A program made the position numbers and the translations under genes. Shown here one piece after another: positions 49,677-57,671 of a stretch of 64,000 bases of DNA. Below the pieces are notes generated by a model, which saw only the letters and a list, made by a program, of their open reading frames with translations, ran no database searches and was not told the origin of the DNA. This DNA is from Streptomyces cylindrosporus (GTDB lineage: Bacteria > Actinomycetota > Actinomycetes > Streptomycetales > Streptomycetaceae): the NCBI RefSeq assembly GCF_022698165.1, contig NZ_JALDAY010000012.1, positions 186,001-250,000 on the forward strand, in the 5' to 3' direction. Position 1 is the stretch's first letter, and each line of letters opens with the position of its first letter.

Positions 49677-50392
49677 GAGACAGCACCTCCGACACCGGTC
49701 GTCTCGGCGCGCTTGAGCTCATGCGCGCCCACCCCGTGCTGGGGCGCCTTGCCCACGCCCGCCTTCAGCTTCTTCTCCAGACCGCGCATGACCCGGGTGA
49801 GCAGGAAGGCGATCACGAAGTAGATCAGCAGGACGTACGTGTAGATCTCCGCGCTCTGCTGGAGCGCCAGCCGCACCAGGTTGGCGCTGAAGGTCAGGTC
49901 GCCCATGCCGATGACCGACACCAGGGCGGTGCCCTTGAGCAGCTCGATCAGCAGGTTGGAGAAGGGCGGGATCATCTCCGGCACCGCCTGCGGCAGCAGG
50001 ATCAGCCGCATCCGCTGCCAGGGCGTGAAGCTGAGCGCGATGCCGCCCTCCTTCTGCGCCGGGTCGACCGAGTTCAGCGCCCCGCGCACGATCTCCGAGC
50101 CGTAGGCGCCGTAGGTCAGGCCGAGCGCGAGCGTGCCCGCCCACATCGGCACGAGCTGCCAGCCGAAGGCCAGCGGCAGCACGAAGTACACCCAGAAGAT
50201 CATGATCAGGGCCGAGGTCCCGCGGAACACCTCGGTGTAGAAGCCCGCGAGGAAGCGGACGATCCACAGCCGGTGGGTGCGCGCGACGCCGACGACGAAG
50301 GAGACGGCACCGGCCACCAGCGAGCTGAAGAACAGCAGCTGGACGGTGGTCCAGATCCCCTTGAGCACCAGTTCCCAGAGTCCCGAGGTCAT
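49673..50392 (-). CDS. ehuC: Ectoine-type ABC transporter permease EhuC
   Basis: 239 residues from the ATG at 50392, which overlaps the ehuB stop by one nucleotide (TGATG). HisQ-type permease: GIWTTVQLLFFSSLVAGAVSFVVGVART, EVFRGTSALIMIFWVYFVLP, EAA loop GALNSVDPAQKEGGIALSFTPWQRMRLILLPQAV and GTALVSVIGMGDLTFSA. The Lys-rich C-terminal tail (GLEKKLKAGVGK) is cytosolic. It pairs with EhuD. Confidence 0.85.
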   Translation of the reverse strand: MTSGLWELVLKGIWTTVQLLFFSSLVAGAVSFVVGVARTHRLWIVRFLAGFYTEVFRGTSALIMIFWVYFVLPLAFGWQLVPMWAGTLALGLTYGAYGSEIVRGALNSVDPAQKEGGIALSFTPWQRMRLILLPQAVPEMIPPFSNLLIELLKGTALVSVIGMGDLTFSANLVRLALQQSAEIYTYVLLIYFVIAFLLTRVMRGLEKKLKAGVGKAPQHGVGAHELKRAETTGVGGAVS

Positions 50393-51306
50393 CAGCCCGT
50401 CCCTCCCGCGCACAGCTCCTTGGCGGTCAGGTCGGTCATCTCGGCCTTGGTGAAGCCGAAGGGCTGGAGGATGCGGAACAGCTCCCCGCTCTTCTTCAGC
50501 TTGTGCAGCTCGACGTTGAAGGCGTCCCGCAGCCGGGTCTCGGTCGGCCGGAACGCGAAGGCGCCCCCGTCGACGTGCGGCTTGCCCTTGACCAGCGGGG
50601 CGAAGGCCTTGGTCGACTCGGCCTTGCTGGACTTCTTGACCACTTCCCGCGTGGTGAGCGCCGTACCGGCGAAGACGTCGACGCGGCCCGCCTCCACGGC
50701 GTTCAGCCCGGCGACCTGGTCCGGCACGATCAGGATGTCGCTCTCCTTGTACCCCGCCTCGACGGCGTACTGGATCTCCGCGTACCCGGTCCCGGTCGCG
50801 AACTTCGCCTTCTTCTCGACGACGTCCTTGTAGTCGTGCAACCCCTTCGGGTTCCCCTTGCGCACGATGAAAGCGTCCAGCATCTGATAGTCGGGGTCGG
50901 CGAAGATGACCTGCTCGCAGCGGTCGGGATTGACGTACATCCCGGCCGCGACGACATCGAACACCTGCGACTTGAGCCCCGGAATCAGTGAGCCGAACTC
51001 GCTCGGCACGGGCTGGACCCGGTCCACGCCGAGCCGCTTGAAGATGACCCTGGCCAGCTCCGGCGCCTCGCCGGTCAGCTCGCCGTTCTTGTCGATGTAC
51101 CCGAACGGGATCTCGCCCGCGATGCCGAGGCGTACGACACCGGCCGCCTTCAGGCGTTCGAGCAGATCACCGCCCTCGGTGGTGGACGCGGTGGCCACGC
51201 GGCTGCAGCCGGCGGCACCCAACGCACCGAGCGCCGCCACCCCCGCGAGCAGCGACCGGCGTGTGGTCCCGGTTGTGTCTCTCTCGTTCCCAATAGGTGG
51301 AGCCAT
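50392..51306 (-). CDS. ehuB: Ectoine-type ABC transporter substrate-binding lipoprotein EhuB
   Basis: 304 residues from the ATG at 51306. Tat-type lipoprotein signal: TTRRSLLAGVAALGALGAAGC (lipobox LGAAGC). Type 2 periplasmic-binding fold: VVRLGIAGEIPFGYIDKNGELTGEAPELARVIFKRLG, VDRVQPVPSEFGSLIPGL, DVVAAGMYVNPDRCEQVIFADPDYQ and NAVEAGRVDVFAGTALTTRE. These match EhuB. It heads the tightly packed minus-strand operon ehuB-C-D-A, every junction overlapping. Ectoine as solute is inferred from family. Confidence 0.87.
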   Translation of the reverse strand: MAPPIGNERDTTGTTRRSLLAGVAALGALGAAGCSRVATASTTEGGDLLERLKAAGVVRLGIAGEIPFGYIDKNGELTGEAPELARVIFKRLGVDRVQPVPSEFGSLIPGLKSQVFDVVAAGMYVNPDRCEQVIFADPDYQMLDAFIVRKGNPKGLHDYKDVVEKKAKFATGTGYAEIQYAVEAGYKESDILIVPDQVAGLNAVEAGRVDVFAGTALTTREVVKKSSKAESTKAFAPLVKGKPHVDGGAFAFRPTETRLRDAFNVELHKLKKSGELFRILQPFGFTKAEMTDLTAKELCAGGTG

Positions 51307-51344
51307 GGCGGCGCGGCTACCCGAGAGCATGCGATGTATGCACC

Positions 51345-51857
51345 ATGGAACGCATGGATGAAACGGCTGACCGCTACATCGAAGTCTCGCTGGTCAAGCG
51401 CGGAATCACCTGCCGGGCGAAGCTGCTGGACGACCGCGCCCCTCTCACCTGCGCGGCTGTGTGGGACGCCCTCCCACTCGGCGGTGACGTCTACCACGCG
51501 AAGTACGCCCGCAATGAGATCTACGCACTCTTCCCGCCCTTCGCCCCCACAGAACCCCCGCTGGAAAACCCGACGGTCACCCCGATCCCCGGCGATCTCT
51601 GCTACTTCTCCTTCGCGGGGAGCGAACTCGGCACCAAGGCGTACGGCTACGACCGCGAGGTCCGCCCCGGCACCACGGTCGTCGACCTGGCCCTCTTCTA
51701 CGAGCGCAACAACCTGTTGCTGAACGCCGACGTCGGCTGGGTCCCCGGCATCGTCTGGGGCCAGATCGTGGAGGGCTTGGACGAGATGGCCGAGGGCTGC
51801 AACGACCTGTGGCGGACGGGGGCGGCGGGGGAGACGCTCGGCTTCCGGCGGCTGTAG
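51345..51857 (+). CDS. DUF3830 family protein
   Basis: 170 residues from the ATG at 51345 (51354 possible). The cyclophilin-like DUF3830 pattern is present: YIEVSLVKRGITCRAKLLDDRAPLTCAAVWDALPL, HAKYARNEIYALFPPF, TPIPGDLCYFSF, and GTTVVDLALFYERNNLLLNADVGWVPG. Function is not established; members occur in operons with amidases, hydantoinases and maleate-isomerase-like proteins. It is divergent from ehuB, sharing a ~40-bp promoter region, so it is probably part of the same regulon. Confidence 0.82.
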   Translation: MERMDETADRYIEVSLVKRGITCRAKLLDDRAPLTCAAVWDALPLGGDVYHAKYARNEIYALFPPFAPTEPPLENPTVTPIPGDLCYFSFAGSELGTKAYGYDREVRPGTTVVDLALFYERNNLLLNADVGWVPGIVWGQIVEGLDEMAEGCNDLWRTGAAGETLGFRRL

Positions 51858-51894
51858 GGGCGGAACCGGGCGCGATTCGGGCAGACTTGAGGCC

Positions 51895-52452
51895 ATGTCG
51901 AACACGATCGCCGGCCTGGTCGGCGGTGTCCTCGGGGCATTGCTCTCCGCACTCGCCATGTTCCTGGGACCGCTGGCCCACCAGCGGCAGATCGCCCGGC
52001 AGGAGCGGGAACGGGGGGATCGCGAGTCGGCCCGTTCCCAGTTGCAGCGGGTGGCCCGGGTGCGTACGGCGATGCGCGAGTGGCAGGACTTCCTGAACGA
52101 CGTCCTCGCCGACATCGAGGCCGGTCGCTCCGTGGAAGTGGAGCGGTTCGTGTCGGAGTCCAAGGCCCTGAGGAAGGAGGCGAGAACGGCTTCCGACGAC
52201 CTCCTGGGTGGCGGACTCTGGCTCGGATCCCTCCAGTTCGGTGCCTTCGACCTGGTGACCCGGCGGTTGCCCGATCTCCTCGGCGGGGCCTTCCCGGACG
52301 AGGTGATGCCCGACCTGGTGCACCGCTGGCGGGAGAACCTCCACAGTTCGCGGGCCGAGCTGAACGAGAAGCTCCTGGCCTACGTCGACCGGCTGCAGGA
52401 CACGCCGGTCGACGTGATCGACTCCGGCCCCGTCAGGCCGCCGAGGGCGTGA
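51895..52452 (+). CDS. Membrane-anchored coiled-coil protein, unknown function
   Basis: 185 residues. One N-terminal TM (IAGLVGGVLGALLSALAMFLGPL) followed by a charged helical region with coiled-coil character (HQRQIARQERERGDRESARSQLQRVARVRTAMREW). A mixed helical C-terminus (LVTRRLPDLLGGAFPDEVM, WRENLHSSRAELNEKLLAYVDRL) completes it. No family recognised. It follows DUF3830 by 37 nt on the same strand. Its 3' end overlaps the convergent amidase gene by 20 nt. Confidence 0.65.
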   Translation: MSNTIAGLVGGVLGALLSALAMFLGPLAHQRQIARQERERGDRESARSQLQRVARVRTAMREWQDFLNDVLADIEAGRSVEVERFVSESKALRKEARTASDDLLGGGLWLGSLQFGAFDLVTRRLPDLLGGAFPDEVMPDLVHRWRENLHSSRAELNEKLLAYVDRLQDTPVDVIDSGPVRPPRA

Positions 52453-53836
52453 TCCCGGTCTCGAACAGCGCGTGCGCCGCGCGCAGCACCAGGTCGTCGC
52501 GGTGCCGGGCGGCCACCAGCTGGAGCCCGATCGGCAGACCGTCCCCGTCCGCGCCGACCGGGACGGACGCGGCCGGCTGCTGGGTCAGGTTGAAGGGGTA
52601 CGTGAACGGGGTCCAGCCCGTCCAGCGGCGGAGGCCGGACCCCTTCGGCACCTCCGCGCCCGCCTCGAACGCCGTGATCGGCAGGGTCGGGGTGACGAGG
52701 AGGTCGTACGACTCGTGGAAGGCGCCCATACGGCGGCCGAGGTCCATGCGGACATCCACCGCGGCGAGGTAGTCGAGCGCCGAGTACCGGGCGCCGATCC
52801 CGCTGATCTCCCTGAGCCCCGGGTCCAGCAACTCCCGCTGGTGCGGGCCGAGTTGCTGGGTCACCCGGGCCGCCCCCGAGAACCACAGGGTGTGGAAGGC
52901 CTTCACCGGGTCGGTGAGGTCGGGGTCGGCCTCGGTGACGTACGCGCCGAGTTCCGCCAGCCGCTCCACCCCGCGCCGCACCGCCGCCGCGACCTGCGGC
53001 TGTACGGCCACCTGCCCGCCGAGCGAGGGCGAGTACGCGACCCGCAGCCCGCGCACGCCCGCCGCGAGCCCCGCCGAGAACGGTCCCGCCGCCGGATCGA
53101 GAGCCGACCAGTCCCGGCTGTCCGGCGCCCCGATCACGTCGAGCAGCAGCGCCGCGTCCGCCGCGTCCCGGGTCATCGGCCCCACGTGCGCCAGCGTCCC
53201 GAACGCGCTCGCCGGATAGAGCGGCACCCGCCCGTACGTCGGCTTCAGCGCGAAGATCCCGCAGAAGGCGGCCGGGATACGGACACTGCCGCCGCCGTCG
53301 GTGCCGAGGGCGAGCGGCCCCGCACCCAGCGCCACGGCGGCCGCCGCGCCCCCACTGGAGCCGCCCGCGGTACGGGAGGGGTCGTGCGGGTTGCGCGTCA
53401 CCCCGGACAGCGGCGAGTCCGTGACGCCCTTCCAGCCGAACTCCGGGGTCGTGGTCTTGCCGACGAACACGGCCCCGTGCTCGCGCAGCCGGGCGACGGA
53501 CGGCGCGTCCTCGTCCCAACTCCCCTTCTCGGAGATCGTCTTGGAGCCCTTCAGGGTCGGCGCCCCACGCAACAGGATGATGTCCTTGACGGTCGTCGGA
53601 ACCCCGTCCACCAGCCCCTTCGGCTCCCCGCGCCGCCACCGGTCCGTCGACTCCCGCGCCTGCGCGAGAGCTTCCTCCCCCAGCAGCCGCACGAACGCGT
53701 TCACCTCCGGCTGGATCCGCTCGGCCCGTTCCAGCACCGCGCGGGTGACCTCCTCCGGACTGAACTCGCCTTTGCGATAGCCCTCGACGATGCGTACGGC
53801 GGTCAGCTGCGTGAGGTCGAGGTCGGGGTCCGTCAT
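52433..53836 (-). CDS. Amidase (amidase-signature family)
   Basis: 467 residues. The Ser-cisSer-Lys amidase core is intact: GVPTTVKDIILLRG (catalytic Lys), TAGGSSGGAAAAVALGAGPLALGTDGGGSVRIPAAFCG (signature with cis-Ser and the acyl-Ser). Further conserved segments are FALKPTYGRVPLYP, HVGPMTRDAADAALLL and a C-terminal PASVPVGADGDGLPIGLQLVA. Members hydrolyse amides of small acids (GatA, AtzF, malonamidase, aryl acylamidases). Substrate unknown. It lies 22 nt downstream of the dehydrogenase gene on the same strand, thus a two-gene unit in this catabolic locus. Confidence 0.9.
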   Translation of the reverse strand: MTDPDLDLTQLTAVRIVEGYRKGEFSPEEVTRAVLERAERIQPEVNAFVRLLGEEALAQARESTDRWRRGEPKGLVDGVPTTVKDIILLRGAPTLKGSKTISEKGSWDEDAPSVARLREHGAVFVGKTTTPEFGWKGVTDSPLSGVTRNPHDPSRTAGGSSGGAAAAVALGAGPLALGTDGGGSVRIPAAFCGIFALKPTYGRVPLYPASAFGTLAHVGPMTRDAADAALLLDVIGAPDSRDWSALDPAAGPFSAGLAAGVRGLRVAYSPSLGGQVAVQPQVAAAVRRGVERLAELGAYVTEADPDLTDPVKAFHTLWFSGAARVTQQLGPHQRELLDPGLREISGIGARYSALDYLAAVDVRMDLGRRMGAFHESYDLLVTPTLPITAFEAGAEVPKGSGLRRWTGWTPFTYPFNLTQQPAASVPVGADGDGLPIGLQLVAARHRDDLVLRAAHALFETGITPSAA

Positions 53837-53858
53837 CTGCCCTCCAGCGCTCGGCGGT

Positions 53859-54806
53859 TCAACGTCCGGGTACGTACCCGCGTTTCTTGTCCACCACGTT
53901 CACCAGCGGCCGGCCCGCCGCCCACCGCTCGTACAACTCCACGAACTGCTTCCCGAGTTCGTCCCGCCAGCCGATCGTGTCGCCGCTCATGTGCGGGGAC
54001 ACGATCAGGCCCGGGACCTGCCACAACGGGCTTTCCGGGGTGAGGGGTTCGTGCTCGAAGACGTCCAGGGCGGCGCCCGCGATCCACCGCTTGGCCAGCG
54101 CCTCGGCGAGCGCGTCCTCGACCACCAGGCCGCCGCGCCCGATGTTGACGAACCGGGCCGAGGGCTGCATCACGCCGAAGCGGCGGGCGTCGAACATGCC
54201 GTAGGTCTGCTCGGTCAGCGGGGCCGCCGCGATCACCCAGTCGGCGCGGGCGATCAGGCGGTCGAGGTCGTCGGGGCCGTGGATGCCGGTGTGCGGGGTG
54301 CGGCCGACGAGGGCGGTGGTGATGTCGAGGGCCTTGAGCGTGCGGGCGATCGTCCGGCCGATCGGCCCCGAGCCGACGACGACCGCGCGGGTGCCCGCCA
54401 CCCGCTGCGACTCCCGGTGCCGCCAGGTCCGCTCCCGCTGGAGCGCCCAGGTGGTCGGCAGGTCCTTGGCCATGGCGAGGACGAGGGCGGCGACGTACTC
54501 GGCGATCGGCTGGTCGAAGATGCCGCGCGCGTTGGTGACGATCGTGTCGGAGGCGGCGAGTTCCGGACACATCAGATGGTCCACGCCCGCGCTCGCCGTG
54601 TGCACCCAGCGCGGCCGGGGCCCCTCGCCCGGCCAGGCACTCCGTACCGCCCGTGACGTGAAGTCCCAGACCAGCAGGACGTCGGCGCCCGGCAGCCGCT
54701 CGGCGAGCGTCGAGGCGTCCGCGTGCTCGATGCGGGCGCGGCCGGTGAGACTGCCGAGGCGGGGGAGGGGTTCGGCGTCCAGGACGAGGAGGGTGGGGAC
54801 GGTCAT
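53859..54806 (-). CDS. D-2-hydroxyacid dehydrogenase
   Basis: 315 residues from the ATG at 54806; the ribosome site is weak and a start further upstream cannot be excluded. NAD-binding motif VVVGSGPIGRTIARTLKAL; substrate-side residues WVHTASAGVDHLM, NARGIFDQPIAEYV (catalytic Arg region), VNIGRGGLVVEDALAEAL (Arg), and LDVFEHEPLTPESPLW with the Glu-His relay completed by SPHMSGDT. Family enzymes interconvert 2-oxo and D-2-hydroxy acids. It is divergent from the racemase-fold pair and upstream of the amidase. Confidence 0.88.
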   Translation of the reverse strand: MTVPTLLVLDAEPLPRLGSLTGRARIEHADASTLAERLPGADVLLVWDFTSRAVRSAWPGEGPRPRWVHTASAGVDHLMCPELAASDTIVTNARGIFDQPIAEYVAALVLAMAKDLPTTWALQRERTWRHRESQRVAGTRAVVVGSGPIGRTIARTLKALDITTALVGRTPHTGIHGPDDLDRLIARADWVIAAAPLTEQTYGMFDARRFGVMQPSARFVNIGRGGLVVEDALAEALAKRWIAGAALDVFEHEPLTPESPLWQVPGLIVSPHMSGDTIGWRDELGKQFVELYERWAAGRPLVNVVDKKRGYVPGR

Positions 54807-54950
54807 GCAGGAGGGCTCGATTCCGGTGCGGTGGCGGCCGTCTGACATGCGAGGTTTGACCACGCTCGCACCCGAACCTACCTTCGTCAACACGGGCGTT
54901 GCGTACGGTCCGTTGCTCACCACTTTCTCGATGTGAGGGCGGTGTCCGTC

Positions 54951-55748
54951 ATGGACGTTTCCTTCCTTGGTGGACCCCGGCCGCAGCGCGGCGTCGGAGT
55001 GGTCGCCCCCTTCGACTTCGCGCTGGACCGCGAGCTGTGGCGCTGGGTGCCCGACGAGGTCTCGCTGCATCTGACGCGGACCCCGTACGTGCCGGTCGAG
55101 GTGAGCCTCGACCTGGCCCGGCTGGTCAGCGAGCACGAGACGCTCGACGACGCGGTCCGCACCCTGACCGCGATCAGTCCCGAGGTCGTCGCCTACGCCT
55201 GCACCTCAGGCAGCTTCGTCGGCGGCATCCCCGGCGAGCGGGCCATGTGCGCGGCGATGACCCGCGCGGGCGCCGTCCCCTCGGTCACCACCTCCGGCGC
55301 GCTCCTGGAGGCGCTGGCGGCGCTCGGAGCACGCCGGGTCGCGCTCGTGACGCCGTACACCGTCTCGGTGACCCGGGCGCTGGAGGAGTACGTCGCCGAG
55401 GCGGGCGCGAAGGTCACCGGCTGCGCCTACATGGGCCTGACCCGGCACATCTGGAAGGTCCCGTACCGCGATGTGGTCGCCATGGCGCACAAGGCGGTCC
55501 GGCGCTCGGCCGACGTGCTGTTCATCAGCTGCACCAACCTGCCGACGTACGACGTCATCCCCCAACTGGAGGCCGAACTGCGCATTCCGGTGATCTCGGC
55601 CAACCAGGTGACGATGTGGGCCGCGCTGGCCCGGCTGGGTACCCGGGCGGTAGGGCCGTATCAGGCGCTGATCGATCCGGCGGCGCGCTCCGGTCCCGTA
55701 CTGCCGGAACTCCCGGACGGTGAACAGCAGCAGGAAGGCAGGCCATGA
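54951..55748 (+). CDS. Maleate isomerase/Asp-Glu racemase-superfamily protein, two-Cys type
   Basis: 265 residues from the ATG at 54951. The fold of maleate cis-trans isomerases, arylmalonate decarboxylases and EutA-type ectoine-utilisation proteins: GVGVVAPFDFALDRELWRW, Cys84 in VVAYACTSGSF and Cys194 in VLFISCTNLPTYD, with ISANQVTMWAALARLG at the C-terminus. Both cysteines of the isomerase/racemase active site are present. Its start lies opposite the dehydrogenase gene. Its stop overlaps the next gene as ATGA. Substrate is probably a dicarboxylate or its amide; this is inferred from family and context. Confidence 0.87.
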   Translation: MDVSFLGGPRPQRGVGVVAPFDFALDRELWRWVPDEVSLHLTRTPYVPVEVSLDLARLVSEHETLDDAVRTLTAISPEVVAYACTSGSFVGGIPGERAMCAAMTRAGAVPSVTTSGALLEALAALGARRVALVTPYTVSVTRALEEYVAEAGAKVTGCAYMGLTRHIWKVPYRDVVAMAHKAVRRSADVLFISCTNLPTYDVIPQLEAELRIPVISANQVTMWAALARLGTRAVGPYQALIDPAARSGPVLPELPDGEQQQEGRP

Positions 55749-56476
55749 CCGCACTCGGATTCCTCTACCCGGGGCACTCCGCCGAGGACGACTACCCGCG
55801 CATCGAGCAGCTCCTGGGCAGTGACATCCGGCTCGACGTCGTCCACACCGACATCGGCACGGACGCGCACCGGGTCGACGCCCTGCTGGAGATGGGCTCG
55901 GCCGAGCGGCTCGGGGCCGGGGTCGAGGAACTGCGCATGGCGGGCGCGGACTCCGTGGTCTGGGCGTGCACCAGCGGCAGTTTCGTGTACGGCTGGGAGG
56001 GCGCCCACGAGCAGGTCCGCACCCTCGCGCTCAGCGCGGGCATGCCGGCCTCCTCGACGTCCTTCGCCTTCGTGCACGCGGCACAGGAGCTGGGCGTGCG
56101 GCGGGTGGCGGTCGGCGCGACCTACCCCGAGGACGTGGCCGGGCTCTTCGCGGACTTCCTGCGCGCGGCCGGACTGGAGGTGACGTCGGTCCGCGGGGCC
56201 GGGATCGTCACGGCGGCGGAGGTCGGCACCTGGGGCGAGGCGGAGGTCTTCCTGCTGGCACGGGACGCCGACCGCCCCGACGCGGACGCGCTCCTCCTCC
56301 CCGACACGGCCCTGCACACGGCGGCCCACATCCCCGCCCTGGAGAAGGAACTGGGCAAGCCGGTCCTCACCGCCAACCAGGTCACGGTGTGGGAGGGCCT
56401 GCGCCTGGCGGACCGCAGGGTGAACGCGCCGACGCTGGGGGCGCTGTTCACCCGGGAGCCGATCGTGCAGGCCTGA
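55745..56476 (+). CDS. Maleate isomerase/Asp-Glu racemase-superfamily paralogue, one-Cys type
   Basis: 243 residues, coupled to the upstream paralogue by ATGA. Same fold (ALGFLYPGHSAEDDYPRIEQLL, SVVWACTSGSFVYG, LGVRRVAVGATYPEDVAGLF, VLTANQVTVWEGLRLA). Cys75 is retained, but at the second active-site position the sequence is LLLPDTALHT, with Asp187 in place of Cys. A single-Cys member cannot do two-base isomerisation and might decarboxylate, or act as a non-catalytic partner of the first protein. Confidence 0.85.
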   Translation: MTALGFLYPGHSAEDDYPRIEQLLGSDIRLDVVHTDIGTDAHRVDALLEMGSAERLGAGVEELRMAGADSVVWACTSGSFVYGWEGAHEQVRTLALSAGMPASSTSFAFVHAAQELGVRRVAVGATYPEDVAGLFADFLRAAGLEVTSVRGAGIVTAAEVGTWGEAEVFLLARDADRPDADALLLPDTALHTAAHIPALEKELGKPVLTANQVTVWEGLRLADRRVNAPTLGALFTREPIVQA

Positions 56477-56511
56477 GCACCTTCCTTCGTCGACGGGAAT
56501 AAAACGGAGAG

Positions 56512-56561
56512 TGCCTCCTGTTAACGCCGGTCGGACAGCGCACGGCCCACAACAGGAGGCA
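56512..56561 (+). promoter_or_regulatory. 11-bp inverted repeat that buries the LLM gene's ribosome site
   Basis: TGCCTCCTGTT (56512-56522) pairs perfectly with AACAGGAGGCA (56551-56561) around a 28-nt loop. The right arm contains AGGAGG, the Shine-Dalgarno for the GTG at 56568. Could be a regulatory RNA hairpin or a DNA-level operator. Confidence 0.6.
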
Positions 56562-56567
56562 TCCACC

Positions 56568-57671
56568 GTGGCGGCAGACGAAATCCGGGGTACCGCACTG
56601 GGCTCCGCCCCCGTCCCCCTCTCCGTACTGGACCTGGTGACCGTGGGCGCGGGCAGTACCGCCACCGACGCCCTGCGCACCAGCGTGGCGCTGTCCCGGT
56701 TCACGGAGTCCCGCGGGTTCCACCGCTACTGGGTCGCCGAGCACCACTCCATGCCCGGCGTCGCCTCCTCCTCGCCCGCCGTGATCCTGGCCCACCTCGC
56801 CGCCCACACCGACCGCATCCGGCTCGGCTCGGGCGGCGTGATGCTGCCCAACCACGCGCCCCTGGTGATCGCCGAGCAGTTCGGCACCCTGGAGGCCATG
56901 GCCCCCGGCCGCATCGACCTGGGCCTCGGCCGCGCCCCCGGCACCGACGGCGCCACCGCCGCCGCCCTGCGCCGCACCGACACCCTGAACGAGGGCGCCG
57001 ACGACTTCCCCCAGCAGCTCGTCGAGCTGACCCGCTTCCTGGACGACGACTTCCCCGACGGCCACCCCTACCGCCGTATCCACGCGATCCCCGGCCCCGT
57101 CCAGGCGACCACCCCCGGCGGCGTCCAGTCCCCGCACCGCCCGCCGGTCTGGCTGCTCGGCTCCTCCGGCTTCAGCGCCCGTCTCGCCGCCGCCCTCGGC
57201 CTGCCCTTCGCCTTCGCGCACCACTTCTCCGCCCAGAACACCGTCCCGGCCCTGGAGCTCTACCGCGAGTCCTTCCGCCCCTCCGAGGTCCTCGACGAGC
57301 CCTACGCCCTCATCGGCGTCTCCACCCTCGCCGCGGACGACGAGCGCGAGGCCCGCCGCCAGGTGCGGGCCACCGCCCTGAACATGATCCGGCTGCGCAC
57401 CGGCCGCCCCGGTCTCTTCCCGGACCCGGACGAGGCCGAGAAGCACGAATTCAGCCCGTACGAGGAGGAGTTCGTGCAGTCCTGGGCCGGCAACATCGTG
57501 CACGGCACCGCCGAGGAGGTCCGTGACGGCCTGGACGCCCTCCAGAAGCGCACCGGCGCCGACGAGTTGATGCTCACCTCGCACGCCCACCGCGGCGAGC
57601 TGCGCCTGCGCTCCTACGAACTGGTCGCGGACGCCTACGGGTTGCCGACCGCCGAGGTCTCGCTCGGCTGA
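56568..57671 (+). CDS. LLM-class flavin-dependent monooxygenase
   Basis: 367 residues from the GTG at 56568 (AGGAGG 6 nt upstream). Bacterial-luciferase-like: VPLSVLDLVTVGAGSTATDAL, RYWVAEHHSMPGVASSSPAVILAHLAAHT, RIRLGSGGVMLPNHAPLVIAEQFGTLEAMAPGRIDLGLGRAPG. This pattern (AEHH, LNHAP/PNHAP) fits the FMN-type MsnO8-like LLM family, not F420 enzymes. It follows the racemase-fold pair by 91 nt on the same strand. Its 3' end overlaps cdgA by 37 bp. Confidence 0.88.
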   Translation: MAADEIRGTALGSAPVPLSVLDLVTVGAGSTATDALRTSVALSRFTESRGFHRYWVAEHHSMPGVASSSPAVILAHLAAHTDRIRLGSGGVMLPNHAPLVIAEQFGTLEAMAPGRIDLGLGRAPGTDGATAAALRRTDTLNEGADDFPQQLVELTRFLDDDFPDGHPYRRIHAIPGPVQATTPGGVQSPHRPPVWLLGSSGFSARLAAALGLPFAFAHHFSAQNTVPALELYRESFRPSEVLDEPYALIGVSTLAADDEREARRQVRATALNMIRLRTGRPGLFPDPDEAEKHEFSPYEEEFVQSWAGNIVHGTAEEVRDGLDALQKRTGADELMLTSHAHRGELRLRSYELVADAYGLPTAEVSLG

